A program made the translations under genes and the position numbers. The notes below the pieces were generated by a model that saw only the letters and a list, made by a program, of their open reading frames with translations, made no database searches and was not told the DNA's origin. From Sorex araneus (taxonomy: Eukaryota > Chordata > Mammalia > Eulipotyphla > Soricidae): a stretch of DNA of 64,000 bases. Below are positions 53,881 to 64,000 of the stretch, piece by piece; positions within the stretch are counted from its first letter, which is position 1; the number at the start of each line of letters is the position of its first letter. Location of the stretch: assembly GCF_027595985.1 (NCBI RefSeq), contig NC_073303.1, positions 326,352,679 to 326,416,678 of the forward strand, given 5' to 3'.

Positions 53881-54663
53881 TTCCATTTATTTTAAAATGG
53901 CATGTTTGTTGGACAGAAATAGAAAATTTTGTATGTAATATAATCTCTCAATAATTTAGTAAATATTTCAGTGATTTCTTCTCAAGGTTGAGTTTTTGAA
54001 GTAGATGCTGTAAAGGCTACTGGGTAAAAAAAAAAAAAAGCCTGCTTTAATTTTTCCTCTCTAGGTAAGGCACAATAAAGACTGTTGTGCCGTGATAAAA
54101 CTATTACACAAATGCAGAGTAACTACTGAGAGAACTGTTATAAAAGTTCTTAAGTGACTGTTTTTTTAAGTGCCCACATATGATTAATGATAAAACTCAT
54201 ATGAACTTGAAGAAATCTTTAAACATATCCCCTTGTCCCTTGTCAACTTTGACTCTGTCAGAAAAGGCACCATGTACTGCTGAAAGATAAGAGAAATTGG
54301 TCTGTTTCTTCCAGCATCCCTGGAACTCCTGAACCATTTCAGTTTGCTTGCACACTTTGCTGTCAAACCACATTTTGCAGAGATGTTTAGAATTTAGATA
54401 ATGTGCTTGGTGCAGACAGCAGGATTCCAAGTCCATCTAATGGAAAAGACTGTAACTGCGCAAGTGGAGTGAAAACCTTCCATAAGGACCAGAATAGGAC
54501 ACTGAACTTCCTCAGCAGAAACCACCACAAACAGACAACCCAAATGACAAAATGCATGTTAACTCACTAAATTGAAATGCAAGGCTTTATGTTTTTGTTG
54601 AGTGCGTTCTGTACTTCTCATTTGTGTTCCTAAATCACAGTTCTGGGACCACTGCATTGCTAA
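53881..54663. other. Intergenic sequence, no gene seen
   Basis: This is unclassified DNA. Minus-strand open frames at 54184-54436 have no recognisable domain. Confidence 0.45.
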
Positions 54664-54938
54664 GAGCAGTAGCACTGTAACACTGTAGCACTGTTCTCCC
54701 ATTTTTCATCGATTTGCTCTAGCAGGCACCAGTAACGTTTCCATTGTGAGATTTGTTAGTTTTTGGCATATCGAATACCCACGGGTAGCTTGCCAGGCTC
54801 TACCATGCGGGCAGTATACTCTCGGTAGCTTGCTGGGCTCTCCAAGAGGGATGAAGGAATCAAACCCAGGTCGGCTGTGCATAAGGCTACCCTACCCACT
54901 GTGTTATCGCTTCAGTCCTTATGCTATCACTCCAGTCC
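54664..54938 (-). mobile_element. Type 2 SINE
   Basis: The reversed copy has cactgtagcactgttctccc, catcgatttgctctagcagg, gcatatcgaatacccacggg and the reversed head to about 54917. A duplicated head end, ctatcactccagtcctt, follows. Confidence 0.87.
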
Positions 54939-55149
54939 TTAAAATAAAAGAGCAGTATGGTTAGAAATTATGTAACTGATAACACAATTTGGAACAAAAG
55001 AACAACAATTACTTAATATCAGAGGATTAAATCTCCCTAAGAAGTTACCTCTGTACATCAAGAAGTTCCAACATTGATTTTTGAAACCAGAATTTGGTAT
55101 TAGATTTTGTCAAATGTCTTTTCTGATCTTAAAACTTAAAAAAACAATG

Positions 55150-55287
55150 TGATTTCGGGGCCACACCTTCAGTGCCCAGGGCTTACTCCTGGCCATGCTC
55201 AGACCATAAACTGGTTCCAGCGACTGAATTCAGGTTAGTGGTATGAAAGGCAAACACTGTAACCCTTTATAATCACTCTGGCTCTAA
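55150..55287 (-). mobile_element. Type 1 SINE, diverged
   Basis: On the plus strand it shows ggggccacaccttcagtgcc, gggcttactcctggccatgc and tataatcactctggctct. Confidence 0.78.
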
Positions 55288-55477
55288 AGAGATCTTATTT
55301 TTTAAAGCATGTATTAAAAACTTGCTCAAACTGCCAACACAAACTTAGCATGTTTTTGATCATTCACTCTGTCTCCTACCCGCAATCATCCCCAAAATCA
55401 TGGCACAAGCTGTGCATGAGACCACCATCTGGTTAGAAAGTGACAGAAACCCCACTCAGATAAAACTTTGATGTGGG

Positions 55478-55605
55478 TTCCCTGATAGCACAGCAGGGAA
55501 GGTGTTTGGCTTGGACCCAGCTGACTGGGTTTATAGCTCCAGTATCCCAGATGGTCCCTTGAGCATTGCCAGGTGTGTCCCCCAAACAAAAACAGAACAA
55601 AACTG
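55478..55605 (+). mobile_element. Type 1 SINE, diverged
   Basis: It reads ccctgatagcacagcaggga, gactgggtttatagctccag and gccaggtgtgtcccccaaac with a short A-rich tail. Confidence 0.8.
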
Positions 55606-55666
55606 ATGTGGAAGCTTCTTTTATTTACCAACACCCATCTTGGTATCTTGGTCTTTTAGACTAGTT

Positions 55667-55911
55667 GTCACTGTCACTGTCATCCTGTTGCTCATCGATT
55701 TGTTCGAGTGGGCATCATTAACGTCTCTCATTGTGAGACTTACTGTTACTGTTTTTGGCATATCCAATACGCCACGGGTAGCTTCCAGGCTCTGCCGTGC
55801 AGGCACGATACTCTCAATAGCTTGCCGGGCTCTCCGAGAGAGGCAGAGGAATCGAACACAGATCGGCCACATGAAAGGCGAACACCCTACCGCTGTGCTA
55901 TTGCTCCAGCC
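55667..55911 (-). mobile_element. Type 2 SINE, complete, with target-site duplication
   Basis: The reversed copy runs from gtcactgtcactgtcatcct to the head end ctattgctccagcc. The perfect 14-bp duplication cttttagactagtt is at 55653-55666 and 55912-55925. This is the best short-form reference copy. Confidence 0.95.
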
Positions 55912-55925
55912 CTTTTAGACTAGTT

Positions 55926-56902
55926 ACATATAAGAATTCCCATGACAATATTTTAGATTTTTACTCTTTATTTTTGTGAATAAAATACGACATACATACT
56001 ATACTTAACAATGAAAGGTGATGAGACAAAACATTAAGTTTTGAGATGGGAGGCAGCATAAAATACTGGCATTTCTGGTGATATACGACTTTTCGATCAA
56101 ATCACATAATTTCAGAATACAGTTCTAAAAATCCTAAAGAAATAATGTCATTTTAAAATTGAGTGAGTGTATGTATAACACTATTGGAAATACTTGAAAC
56201 ACACACTTCATCCATGTCATATTAGTCTTCCTCAAATGACATAAAAATGGTTGAAAATGTCTGTCGGAAAACTGAAACTATTCAATTTCATAAGACTTCC
56301 AACCCCGCCCCAAGCACGTAATGTGTTTGTGAAAAGTAGGTGAAATATGTTTGCTAGAATGAAGGGACATTTGATCTCGTCACTTTACAGAAAAGTGCAT
56401 TATGGGAGAGCAGTTGAAAAATGGCTGAAAGAAAATTCATTCCTATGCTAGAAAACTGTTTCTCAGCACAACTAAAAAGACAAAGACTGAAGGACACAAT
56501 TCTCTTAGAGTATTTCTGAAGGTACAGTTACAGAGTATTTTTGGTTTGAAAGCTTTTATATTATTAAAAGTGTATTATTAAATATACATTAAAAGCTAAC
56601 TGAAGTGGCTTAATCATCTGACTCAGGGCAGTTTGTAACAAAAGATGGTTAAAGTCCATTGCTTTTTCCCAAAGTGGAAAGTGAGGTAGTTTATACTGTG
56701 TATATATTGTTAAAAAAAAAAGTGTTATTCCAGTTTGAAGATGATTGGAGAATTATACTACCAAGAGAGTTGCTTAACAAAGGGATCCTCTTTGCCGGAT
56801 GGAGGAAGTGATGTAGGTCTAGGGATCTGTTTTGGGTAACTATTTCTAAACTTTATTTAACACTTTCCTGAATATATTTGGGGTAGGAGTGGCGGGGGAG
56901 AG
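55926..56902. other. Intergenic sequence, no gene seen
   Basis: This is AT-rich DNA without a recognised repeat or exon. Confidence 0.45.
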
Positions 56903-57037
56903 TAGCTGGCCACACCTGGTGGTGCTCAGGGGTTACTCCTGGCTCTGTGCGCAGGGATCACTCTGAATTGTGCTCAGAGAACTATCTATAGTCCCTGGTA
57001 TCAAAACTTAATCCCTATTATTATCTTTCTGGCCTTG
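56903..57037 (-). mobile_element. Type 1 SINE, diverged
   Basis: The plus strand shows tggccacacctggtggtgct, ctctgtgcgcagggatcact and tattatctttctggcc. Confidence 0.8.
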
Positions 57038-57046
57038 GTCATTATT

Positions 57047-57231
57047 TTCTTTTTTTTTTTTTTTTGGCTTTCTGGGTCACACCTGGCGATGCACAGGGGT
57101 TACTCCTGGCTCTGCACTCAGGAATTACCCCTGGCTGTGCTCAGGGGACCATATGGGATGCTGGGATTTGAACCCGGGTCGGCCGCGTGCAAGGCAAACG
57201 CCCTACCCGCTGTGCTATCTCTCCAGCCCCC
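57047..57231 (-). mobile_element. Type 1 SINE, young
   Basis: The reversed copy has an uninterrupted T run, gggtcacacctggcgatgca, tttgaacccgggtcggccgc and the head end ctatctctccagcccc. The 10-bp duplication ggtcattatt is at 57037-57046 and 57232-57241. Confidence 0.94.
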
Positions 57232-57241
57232 GGTCATTATT

Positions 57242-57752
57242 GTCTTAATGCCATACCAAAGCACTTGGGGAAAAATAGGGTAGAAGATTAATTGTATTTA
57301 AAAGCCCAATATATGATTTTCCTTTGCTGCAAATATACTATTTTGATAGCATTACTGTGACTATTTAAAAACAAGTTTTGGTAAAGCAAAGTTAGTTTTT
57401 TCAATAGTTATGATAGACATTAAAAAAATTAACTATAGGGATTTATTTATCCCTAAAAATGAATTTAGTAAAAAAGAACCTTTTTAATCACATAAAAATT
57501 ATTCTATGCTTTTACTGAATATTCTTCTTTAATCCACTACTTAATCATATAACAGAATGAAAGTTGATATCCAATGATTCTGGTTATCTGCTTTGTTTGG
57601 TCACGCACGGCTGTGCTCAAGGCTTACTCATGGCTCTGCACTCAGGGATTACTCCTGGCAGTGCTCAGGAGACCATATGGGGTGCTGGGGATGGAACTGG
57701 GGTCGCCAGTTGCAAAGTCAGCATCATAACTGCTGTACTATCATTTCAGCCC
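57242..57752 (-). mobile_element. Unique spacer and an older type 1 SINE
   Basis: The SINE occupies about 57592-57752: gtcacgcacggctgtgctca, ctctgcactcagggattact, gctgtactatcatttcagcc. The first 350 bp are unclassified AT-rich DNA. Confidence 0.75.
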
Positions 57753-58618
57753 CTGATTATGGTATTGAGATGCTTTGTCACGCAATATTGACAGTAAATT
57801 CAAGTACATCCTTGAATCCCTTATGGTGAGTAACAGAACTGATTTAGCTAAGATGTTGATATGCAAAATTATACAAAAAGGGTGACAAATCAGAAACTTA
57901 TTGTCTGACCTGACACCTATTATTTATTCAAAATCAATGACCAGTGAAATTACTGCTGAAATCTTGAGAACAGAGGTGGAAGTCGTATTTTCAGTACAGA
58001 GTAAATAAATATTCCCAAGTAAAACTTTTAATGAATATATCTGTGAATTTTCTATATAAACACAACAGAAGTTAAGTATTCTAAAGATAGAAAATACAGT
58101 AAGAAAACATGTGTGTAGGCATAAATTCCTGCCATCTTATGCCATGAAACTTAGGAACTGCATAAAGTAAAACGTTTATTTCTGTTGCTTGAATTGCAAA
58201 AACAGGAAGAATAGTTTTAGACTCATAACTCATTATGTAATCTCATGTGCCATCAGTTTGCTAGAAATTAAAAACTGATGAAATGTAGGAATAAATATTA
58301 ACCTGTAGAACACATGTTTATTTTTGAATCAATTTTCAGGCCAAGGGGGGTAAAATTCTCAAGCAAATAAAATGAATGGATACATAAGTTTTCTGGAAAA
58401 AGAATACTGAAGGCCAGAAATATAATTATCTACAGTATATTGGGTATAAAAAATGTTTTTATAAACATCAAAGTACAAGGCAGCATATATAACATTTATA
58501 TAAAATTACTAACAGTATGGGGCTAAATGATCGCATTATGCTTTGAGATTTGGAATATAGATAAAACTATGTGTTATTTGAATTATGACAAAGTCACCTG
58601 GGAATTAAAACTGTTATT
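57753..58618. other. Intergenic sequence, no gene seen
   Basis: This is AT-rich DNA without a recognised exon or repeat. If the ARHGAP28 3'UTR is long, its end could lie here. Confidence 0.4.
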
Positions 58619-58805
58619 AGGGGCAGGAGAGACAGCACAGCCTATAAGGTCTTTTGCCTCGCATAGGGTTAATGTGGGTTTGGTTCCCGCCATCCCATAT
58701 GGTTCCCTGACCACCACCAGGAGTGATTCCTGAGTGCAGAGCCAGGATTGAGCCCTAAGCATCTCTGGGTGTGGCCATTTTTCACCACAAAAAAAGAAGA
58801 AAAAA
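58619..58805 (+). mobile_element. Type 1 SINE, diverged
   Basis: It reads ggggcaggagagacagcaca, gtgggtttggttcccgccat and tctgggtgtggccatttttc with an A-rich tail. Confidence 0.85.
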
Positions 58806-60121
58806 AGCTGATTTAAAAGTCCATCAAGATATCAGTGTGCGGGTTCTCTCTGAACACATGTGGAGGATAAATGAGCAATCTCTTCATATTTCTACCTAGC
58901 CCTAACACTGCATCTCTAATCTTAAGATGGGATGCAGCATTGTCCAACCCCTCAACACTTTTTTGATTTGCTTTCAGTTATAACTGTGGAGGACTGAGTG
59001 TTCTGGTCAATTGCAGGTCTGGAAAATGGATCCTCAGGATATTCATAGCAGACAGTTTTTATCTAACGGAATATGAATCTGATTTTATAGCCGGAAGCTA
59101 ATCCACAAAGCATGGCCAAGTCTATGATTGATGAATGTAAGCAAAATCTGTTTTTTATAGCATATAAAATCTGGCTGCGACCCTATTTTTCAGCACTTCT
59201 GAATAAAGAACAATTGGATGAAGACAGTTTTGTATTTTTAAGCTGGACATGCAGAAGTGATGTTCTATAGTAATAAGAAATGATTCATCTGATCAGAAGA
59301 GGATATTATGCCTGGAACAGACGAAGCTATTCATTGAGCACCATAATCCTGAGAATAGAGGCTGCTGACCATAAAGCAGGTCATAAAAGCAGAAGAAAAC
59401 CCTTTGTCAAACTAAGCTTTGTGATAGGGACCTCAGTTCAAAGAGAAAAAGACAGACATTACTTTTCTACAGTCTAAGATAGAAAAGTCTTCATTTGCAC
59501 CAGAATGCTAATAGTCAAAATACAGTACAACATACATAACAATACAGTGTTCTTAAACAGAAGTTCTTCCTTCTCCAACTCAGGAGCAAGTCAGAGCATA
59601 AATATTGCATGTGTAATGTTAGAAACAGGTTCTCTTTGGAAAGTAGAACTGAATTATTTTGCAGAGCAAAAATGATTGGTATTTCCATCATTCTTGCTCA
59701 AAAAAGATGAATATATATATATTTAAAACACATAAGTAAAAAAAAGTCTCTTTCCACCTCTTTGGAAGCATTTGTCACATAAAGAATATGTCTTCTCCCT
59801 AGGTATAGTTCAAGTTCATTTCTGCAGGGAGTCAACCTATTAGAAATGCTCAGAGTTCCACCATATTCTAGACTGGCCTTTCTTCTGGAAAGATTGCACC
59901 ATCTTTCCTTCTCTCGAATCAAGGCACCATCAAGAGAAAGCTTCAGCCCAAATGGTTAACCAGCTCCTCTTCCATAGTTCATGTTGGCAATGTCAGGAGA
60001 CACCATTTGGACTGAAAACATCATAGGAACAAACATGTCAAAAGTAGTCTTGGTTTATCCCTACAAAATGTCGTATCTTCTTGGCGTATTATATACAACA
60101 TCTGCCTTCTTGAGGAGTATT
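58806..60121 (-). other. ARHGAP28: Probable ARHGAP28 3'UTR or downstream flank
   Basis: This sequence lies directly downstream of the ARHGAP28 stop on the minus strand and is free of SINEs and LINE-1 pieces for 1.3 kb, which is unusual in this window. That would fit a 3'UTR under constraint. I could not pick a polyadenylation signal with confidence. Confidence 0.45.
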
Positions 60122-60216
60122 TCAAAAACGTGGCTGGGGTTTTATTACCCATTCTGCTTGAGGATTCATATGATACACATCCAATATATAAGCATCTGGA
60201 TCCAAGCAATGCTGCC
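60122..60216 (-). CDS. ARHGAP28: Last coding exon of ARHGAP28 (Rho GTPase-activating protein)
   Basis: On the minus strand an acceptor tttctctttattttag ends at 60217, and the exon starts with two bases completing a split codon. It reads QHCLDPDAYILDVYHMNPQ and then AEWVIKPQPRF before a TGA at 60124-60122. The length is 2 + 31 codons. The DAYILDVY and NPQAEWVIKP words match my memory of the carboxy end of the ARHGAP18/ARHGAP28 family, Rho-GAPs that act on the actin cytoskeleton; the GAP domain lies in upstream exons outside the window. Position opposite LAMA1 picks ARHGAP28 rather than ARHGAP18. The preceding exon was not found up to 64000. Confidence 0.85.
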
Positions 60217-60357
60217 CTAAAATAAAGAGAAAAATCATAGAATACATTAAATAGTGAATACTTATATGTGTGCATATATGTCTGTTAGTGTATGTGTGCC
60301 TCTAAGCTCCAATATGACCAGCAAGTTCTCTAAGCCATAAGTAAGAAAACAAATTTC

Positions 60358-60469
60358 CTTCCTTCCTTCCTTCCTTCCTTCCTTCCTTCCTTCCTTCCTT
60401 CCTTCCTTCCTTCCTTCCTTCCTTCCTTCCTTCCTTCCTTCCTTCCTTCCTTCCTCCCTCTCTCTCCCT

Positions 60470-60549
<80 letters not shown>

Positions 60550-60551
60550 AT
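60358..60551. repeat. (CCTT)n and (CTTT)n microsatellite
   Basis: About 25 CCTT units are followed by a short C-rich hinge and about 19 CTTT units. It lies at the 3' end of the LINE-1 at 60358-61070 and probably grew from its A tail. The minus-strand KKERKKER frames here are repeat artefacts. Confidence 0.96.
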
Positions 60552-61070
60552 CACCATGAGTTATAGTTACAAAAATTTCATGTTTGAGTTTAATGATTGA
60601 ACACCCATCCCTCCACCAGTGCACATTTTCCACCACCAATGTCCCCAGTACCCCATCACCCTGCTCCCCCATCCCTCCCCTGCCCTTGCCTCTGTGGCAG
60701 ACAATTTCCTCCATACTTTCTCTCTGCTTTTGGGCACTGTGGTTTGCAATATAGATACTGAGAGGCTATCACGTTTGGCTCTTTATCTTCTTTCACCACA
60801 CATCTCCCATCCCAAACTATCCCTCCAACCATCAATGACTTAGTGATTCCTTTTATATTCCAGCTGCTTTCTCCCCCAGTTCATGAGGCAGGCTACCAGC
60901 CACGGAGCAATATTCCTGGCCCTGTCTCTACTGTCCTTGGGTGTTAGTCTCATATTATGCTATTTTATATTCCACATATGAGTGCAGTCATTCTATGTCT
61001 GTCCCTCTCTTTCTGTCTGACTCATTTCACTCAATATGATACTCTCCATGACCATCCACTTACAAGCAAA
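60358..61070 (-). mobile_element. LINE-1 3' fragment with an expanded tetranucleotide tail
   Basis: On the minus strand the end of ORF2 (61070 side, aagtggatggtcatggagag) leads into a type C 3'UTR that ends near 60549. Where the A tail should be lies about 190 bp of (AAAG)n then (AAGG)n. The flanks taagaaaacaaatttc (60342-60357) and taagaatacacatttc (61071-61086) look like a worn 16-bp duplication with two mismatches. The element is in the last ARHGAP28 intron. Confidence 0.8.
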
Positions 61071-62633
61071 TAAGAATACACATTTCAAAGTTTCTTGGTA
61101 GAAGTTTTCCATTCTTCTCTCCCTTATTCCCTTCCCTCATTTTATTCTGCACTCCTTTATTCCCTTCCTCTTCTATTCATTCACTTTCTGTGAAGAAATT
61201 CAAGTCCCAGGTGAAACTGGGAAAACCAGATATATCAACCACAGATAAACTGCTCTCCAGTCTTATCACATCAATTACAAAATATGGCAAGAACATACTT
61301 CAGGCAATAAACTGATAACATATGATAATACATGTCATGTAATGATTTTATAGATAATAACTTGATTCTGATAAGAGAAGACAAAAATGTTCATTTCTTT
61401 TGTGTGTATAAAGCAGTTTTATTGACTGAGAGTTGCTGAGAAAGATGTGAGAGGAGAGAGAGAGGGAAAATATGTTCAAGAGAGAGCACAGGCTTCTCCA
61501 GAGTGAAAATAAGCATGCAAAAAAACACAGATGCGAGCAAGCAAGATATGTGTTCAAGGGAGAACACAGGCTTGAAGACCAAGCCTCAATTCATTTCTTT
61601 CCTATGAATAAGGTGCCATGGGCAGGGAATTAGTAAATAGTGAAGACCAAATTAATCCATGGCAAACACAGTGGGAAAGTTTTATGTTCACTGTGATTAA
61701 AATGTATATAGAAGCCCAAACAAAAAAGAGATTTATTTGCTCTATTTATTAATTTATCAAGTATTTATGAGAATTGTTATGTGCTCTACTTTAGAGCACA
61801 GTGGCTACTACAATAATCATCAGATTGTCAAAATGACTTGCCTCCAGAATGTTTAGCATTCTGAAAATGACTCAAGGCAATAAGCAAATAAGTAAACAAT
61901 AAAGTAATAGAAATCAAATGTGCTAGTGATAGCATCAGAGAATCACAAAGCAAAGATACGATATGAATCCAAGGAGCTGATACTGAGATGCTAACACAGT
62001 GACAAAGACCCGAAGGCGCTGAAAGATGAAAAATGAACAATCTAAAGGGCAAGAGTGACAGCAAATTCAAAGTCCCTAAGGCAAAATGTGCTTAATGACT
62101 GCATAAAAAAATGGTGATGTTTGCAGGGGAAGTCTGCATATAATTCTGAATGGGATTAGCATAAGGTGTTCAAAGCAAGATATGATCTCACCAACGAAGT
62201 TCCGTGTAGAGAAAGTTCGAAAAACAGCCCCACAGCGCTGCAATGTCAAGAGGTCGAGAAGATGAGAAATAATGGACAAAAAGAGTCAGAAGGAACAGCC
62301 AGTGAAGTGGTGGAAAGCCAGAAGCTTAGTTTGCCCTTGAAGCCAGATGAAGAAAGAAAGGAAAGATCAACTCAAGGCAATTATAAAGATAGGTGAAGGA
62401 CAAGATTTTAAACCATGAGAGTTCTCTGGTGACTCCAACAACAAGAGAGCAATTTTAGTGAAGTGTAGAGGGCTAAAGCTTGACTGGAGTGCTTTCAAGA
62501 GAGAACACAAGGAAGAAAGTGAACAGAGAGAACCGATTCAAAGAATTTTTGCTGAAAGTGGAGCAGAGGACTGAAGGAAGTCAATAGAGACCTTGGAAAG
62601 AGGAGAGAAATTAAGTGTTTCTTTTTTTTCCCA
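61071..62633. other. ARHGAP28 intron sequence, possible L2-type remnants
   Basis: No exon was recognised. Near 61760-61810 (tatttatgagaattgttatg and tttagagcacagtgg) and near 62155-62290 the sequence faintly recalls ancient L2-type repeats, but the match is weak. Confidence 0.4.
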
Positions 62634-62886
62634 GAGGATGTAGCTGAGTGGTCAAGCACTTGCCTTGCATGTGGTTAGGTTCTCAGTTTAATGCCCTCCC
62701 CCCCACACACTCTATTTTCTGTTTATTTGTTTTGGTTCGGGGGGCCATGTCCAGTGGTGCTCAGAATTTACTCCTAGTTCTGCACTCAGGGGTGGGGTTC
62801 GGGAACCAAATATGGTTTGTGGGATTGAATTCTGGTCAGCCATGTGTAAGGCAAGTGCCTTCCCTGCTGTACTAGCACTTAGGCCA
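62634..62886. mobile_element. SINE head fragment (+) and type 1 SINE (-)
   Basis: The head at about 62634-62695 reads gatgtagctgagtggtcaag and cttgccttgcatgtggttag on the plus strand. The SINE at about 62712-62886 is reversed: gggggccatgtccagtggtg, ctgcactcaggggtggggtt, ctgtactagcacttaggcc. Both are diverged. Confidence 0.75.
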
Positions 62887-63072
62887 CACCAGGGCACACA
62901 TACGTATTTCCATGATAGTATATATGCACATATATACCATATATAAGTATACATATACTTTAATGGAGCTAGAAATGATTGATGTGGTTATGAGAAAATA
63001 TTCAGAAGGAATGGGGTGGCTGGAGTGTTGCTTTGGTTGGGTAGAAGGGAACACAGGAGAGGCACCAGTTTT

Positions 63073-63266
63073 GTTTTCTTTTTTTTTTTTTTTTTTTTTG
63101 CTTTTTGGGCCACACCTGGCGATGCACAGGGGTTTCTCCTGGCTCTGCACTCAGCAGTCACACCTGGTGGTGCTCAGGGGACCATATGGGATGCTGGGAA
63201 TCGAACCTGGGTCGGCCACATACAAGGCAAACACCCTACCCGCTGTGCTATTGCTCCAGCCCCTGG
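63073..63266 (-). mobile_element. Type 1 SINE, young, long A tail
   Basis: The plus strand shows a run of more than 20 T, then gggccacacctggcgatgca and the reversed head ending ctattgctccagcccct. The 14-bp duplication gaggcaccagtttt / gaggcactagtttt is at 63059-63072 and 63267-63280. Confidence 0.93.
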
Positions 63267-63436
63267 GAGGCACTAGTTTTAATTCAGCAGGAGATCATAT
63301 ATTTCATGTGAACAGTGGGGAAGGCAAGTGAAAGGTCTGGCTGCTATAGCTACAGAAACAAGAGATGGAGCTTTCTTTTGATTCCTTTTTCACTTGCTCC
63401 CTCTGTCCTTCTCTCCCAGGAAGTAAAATGAATACA

Positions 63437-63640
63437 GGTGGCCCTTAGAGATGGCCTGATAGATCATGTGCATACTTTGCGTGCATAAGGCCTGGGTTCT
63501 ATCCCTGGTACCTCATGGTCCCCTGAGCACCACCAAGAATAACGTCTCCTTACATCCCCACTCTCCCAAACAAAAATCCAGGAGTAGTCCCCGAGCACCA
63601 CTTGGAGTGACACAAAAACGGAAACAAAAGAATAAAAGAG
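63437..63640 (+). mobile_element. Type 1 SINE, diverged, with a short internal insertion
   Basis: The head (gagatggcctgatagatcat) and box B region (gggttctatccctggtacct) are clear. About 30 extra bases (gtctccttacatccccactc) interrupt the body before ccaggagtagtccccgagca. Confidence 0.75.
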
Positions 63641-63671
63641 TGAAAGTAGGGAAGGGAAACTTTCTGAAAGT

Positions 63672-63827
63672 GGGTCTGAGCCATCGTACAGAGGGTATGG
63701 AGTTTGCCAGGTTCAATCCCTGGCATCCCATACGGTCCCCCAATCATCACCAGGAGTAACCACTGAGCTCACCAGGTGTGGCCACAAAAGCAAAGCAAAC
63801 AAACAAACACACAAACAAAAAAACAAA
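63672..63827 (+). mobile_element. Type 1 SINE with target-site duplication
   Basis: It begins gggtctgagccatcgtacag, lacks about 20 bases of the head, and ends in aggtgtggccacaaaagcaa with a CAAA-rich tail. The perfect 16-bp duplication gaaactttctgaaagt is at 63656-63671 and 63828-63843. Confidence 0.92.
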
Positions 63828-63902
63828 GAAACTTTCTGAAAGTTCGCATGATGCTCTTCTCTGATGTTCTCCAGAAATAGACTTTTGAACTTTGAGTCAC
63901 AT

Positions 63903-64000
63903 TTATTTATTTGTGTTTTGGGCTAAATGCAAATAAATGTGGTGCTCAGGGGTAATTTCTGGTGCTGCACGGGGGACCATGAGATGCCACGGGCCAAACC
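63903..64000 (-). mobile_element. Type 1 SINE, cut by the window edge
   Basis: The reversed tail and body are visible (tgtgttttgggctaaatgca, ggtgctcaggggtaatttct, gggggaccatgagatgccac). The head lies beyond the window. Confidence 0.75.

Noticed and set aside
54184-54436. Two overlapping minus-strand open frames, possible extra ARHGAP28 exon
   Set aside because: They have no recognisable family words, no supporting splice sites were identified, and they lie downstream of the in-frame stop of the gene.
60262-60714. 150-codon minus-strand open frame with KKER repeats
   Set aside because: It is a translation of the AAAG/AAGG array and the adjoining LINE-1 tail.

Overview
This window is mammalian nuclear DNA, not bacterial or viral. 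It has spliced coding exons with canonical splice sites, and it is packed with LINE-1 copies, tRNA-derived SINEs and microsatellites. The dominant SINE has a pol III head with box A and box B and an end reading close to gtgtgacccaaaaagcaaa. I recognise it from memory as the shrew (Soricidae, probably Sorex) SINE usually called SOR. The species is therefore an inference; a mammal is certain.

Two genes are cut by the window and face each other. On the left are the last two coding exons of LAMA1 (plus strand, 1690-1912 and 2534-2694), which encode the end of the fifth laminin G domain. On the right is the last coding exon of a RhoGAP gene, best read as ARHGAP28 (minus strand, 60122-60216). The same convergent LAMA1/ARHGAP28 pair sits on human 18p11.31, so this is conserved synteny. 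I found no other host protein-coding gene between them.

The roughly 57 kb between the genes is mostly transposon. There is one full-length LINE-1 with tandem promoter monomers (24507-30337, disabled). There is a long 5'-truncated LINE-1 (35129-39557), a truncated minus-strand LINE-1 carrying a second LINE-1 inside it (14818-19104), a clean 3' fragment with target-site duplications (9237-10420), a twin-primed copy (5732-6319) and many short 3' tails. At least three LINE-1 3'UTR types occur. About 40 SINE copies fall into two tail types. The first ends in an A-rich tail after gtgtgaccc. The second ends in gatgacagtg and has a short and a long form.

The most interesting content is a set of composite retroelements (19262-22042, 19631-21093, 41868-42741, 52617-53223). 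CpG-rich modules, internally repeated with periods of about 290-330 bp, are joined to the 3'UTR of one LINE-1 lineage. Three copies have clean 16-bp target-site duplications. This is the architecture of primate SVA/LAVA elements, apparently built independently. A second chimera (51923-52602) is a SINE whose tRNA head is replaced by a GC-rich module of unknown origin; it has a perfect 14-bp target-site duplication and a second copy of the module at 50560-50909. A third curiosity is a 105-bp nearly perfect inverted repeat (6322-6616) whose outer end lies 2 bp inside the edge of a LINE-1 target-site duplication.

Stretches not listed as repeats are intronic or intergenic DNA in which I see no gene. 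Exact repeat boundaries without a target-site duplication are approximate.
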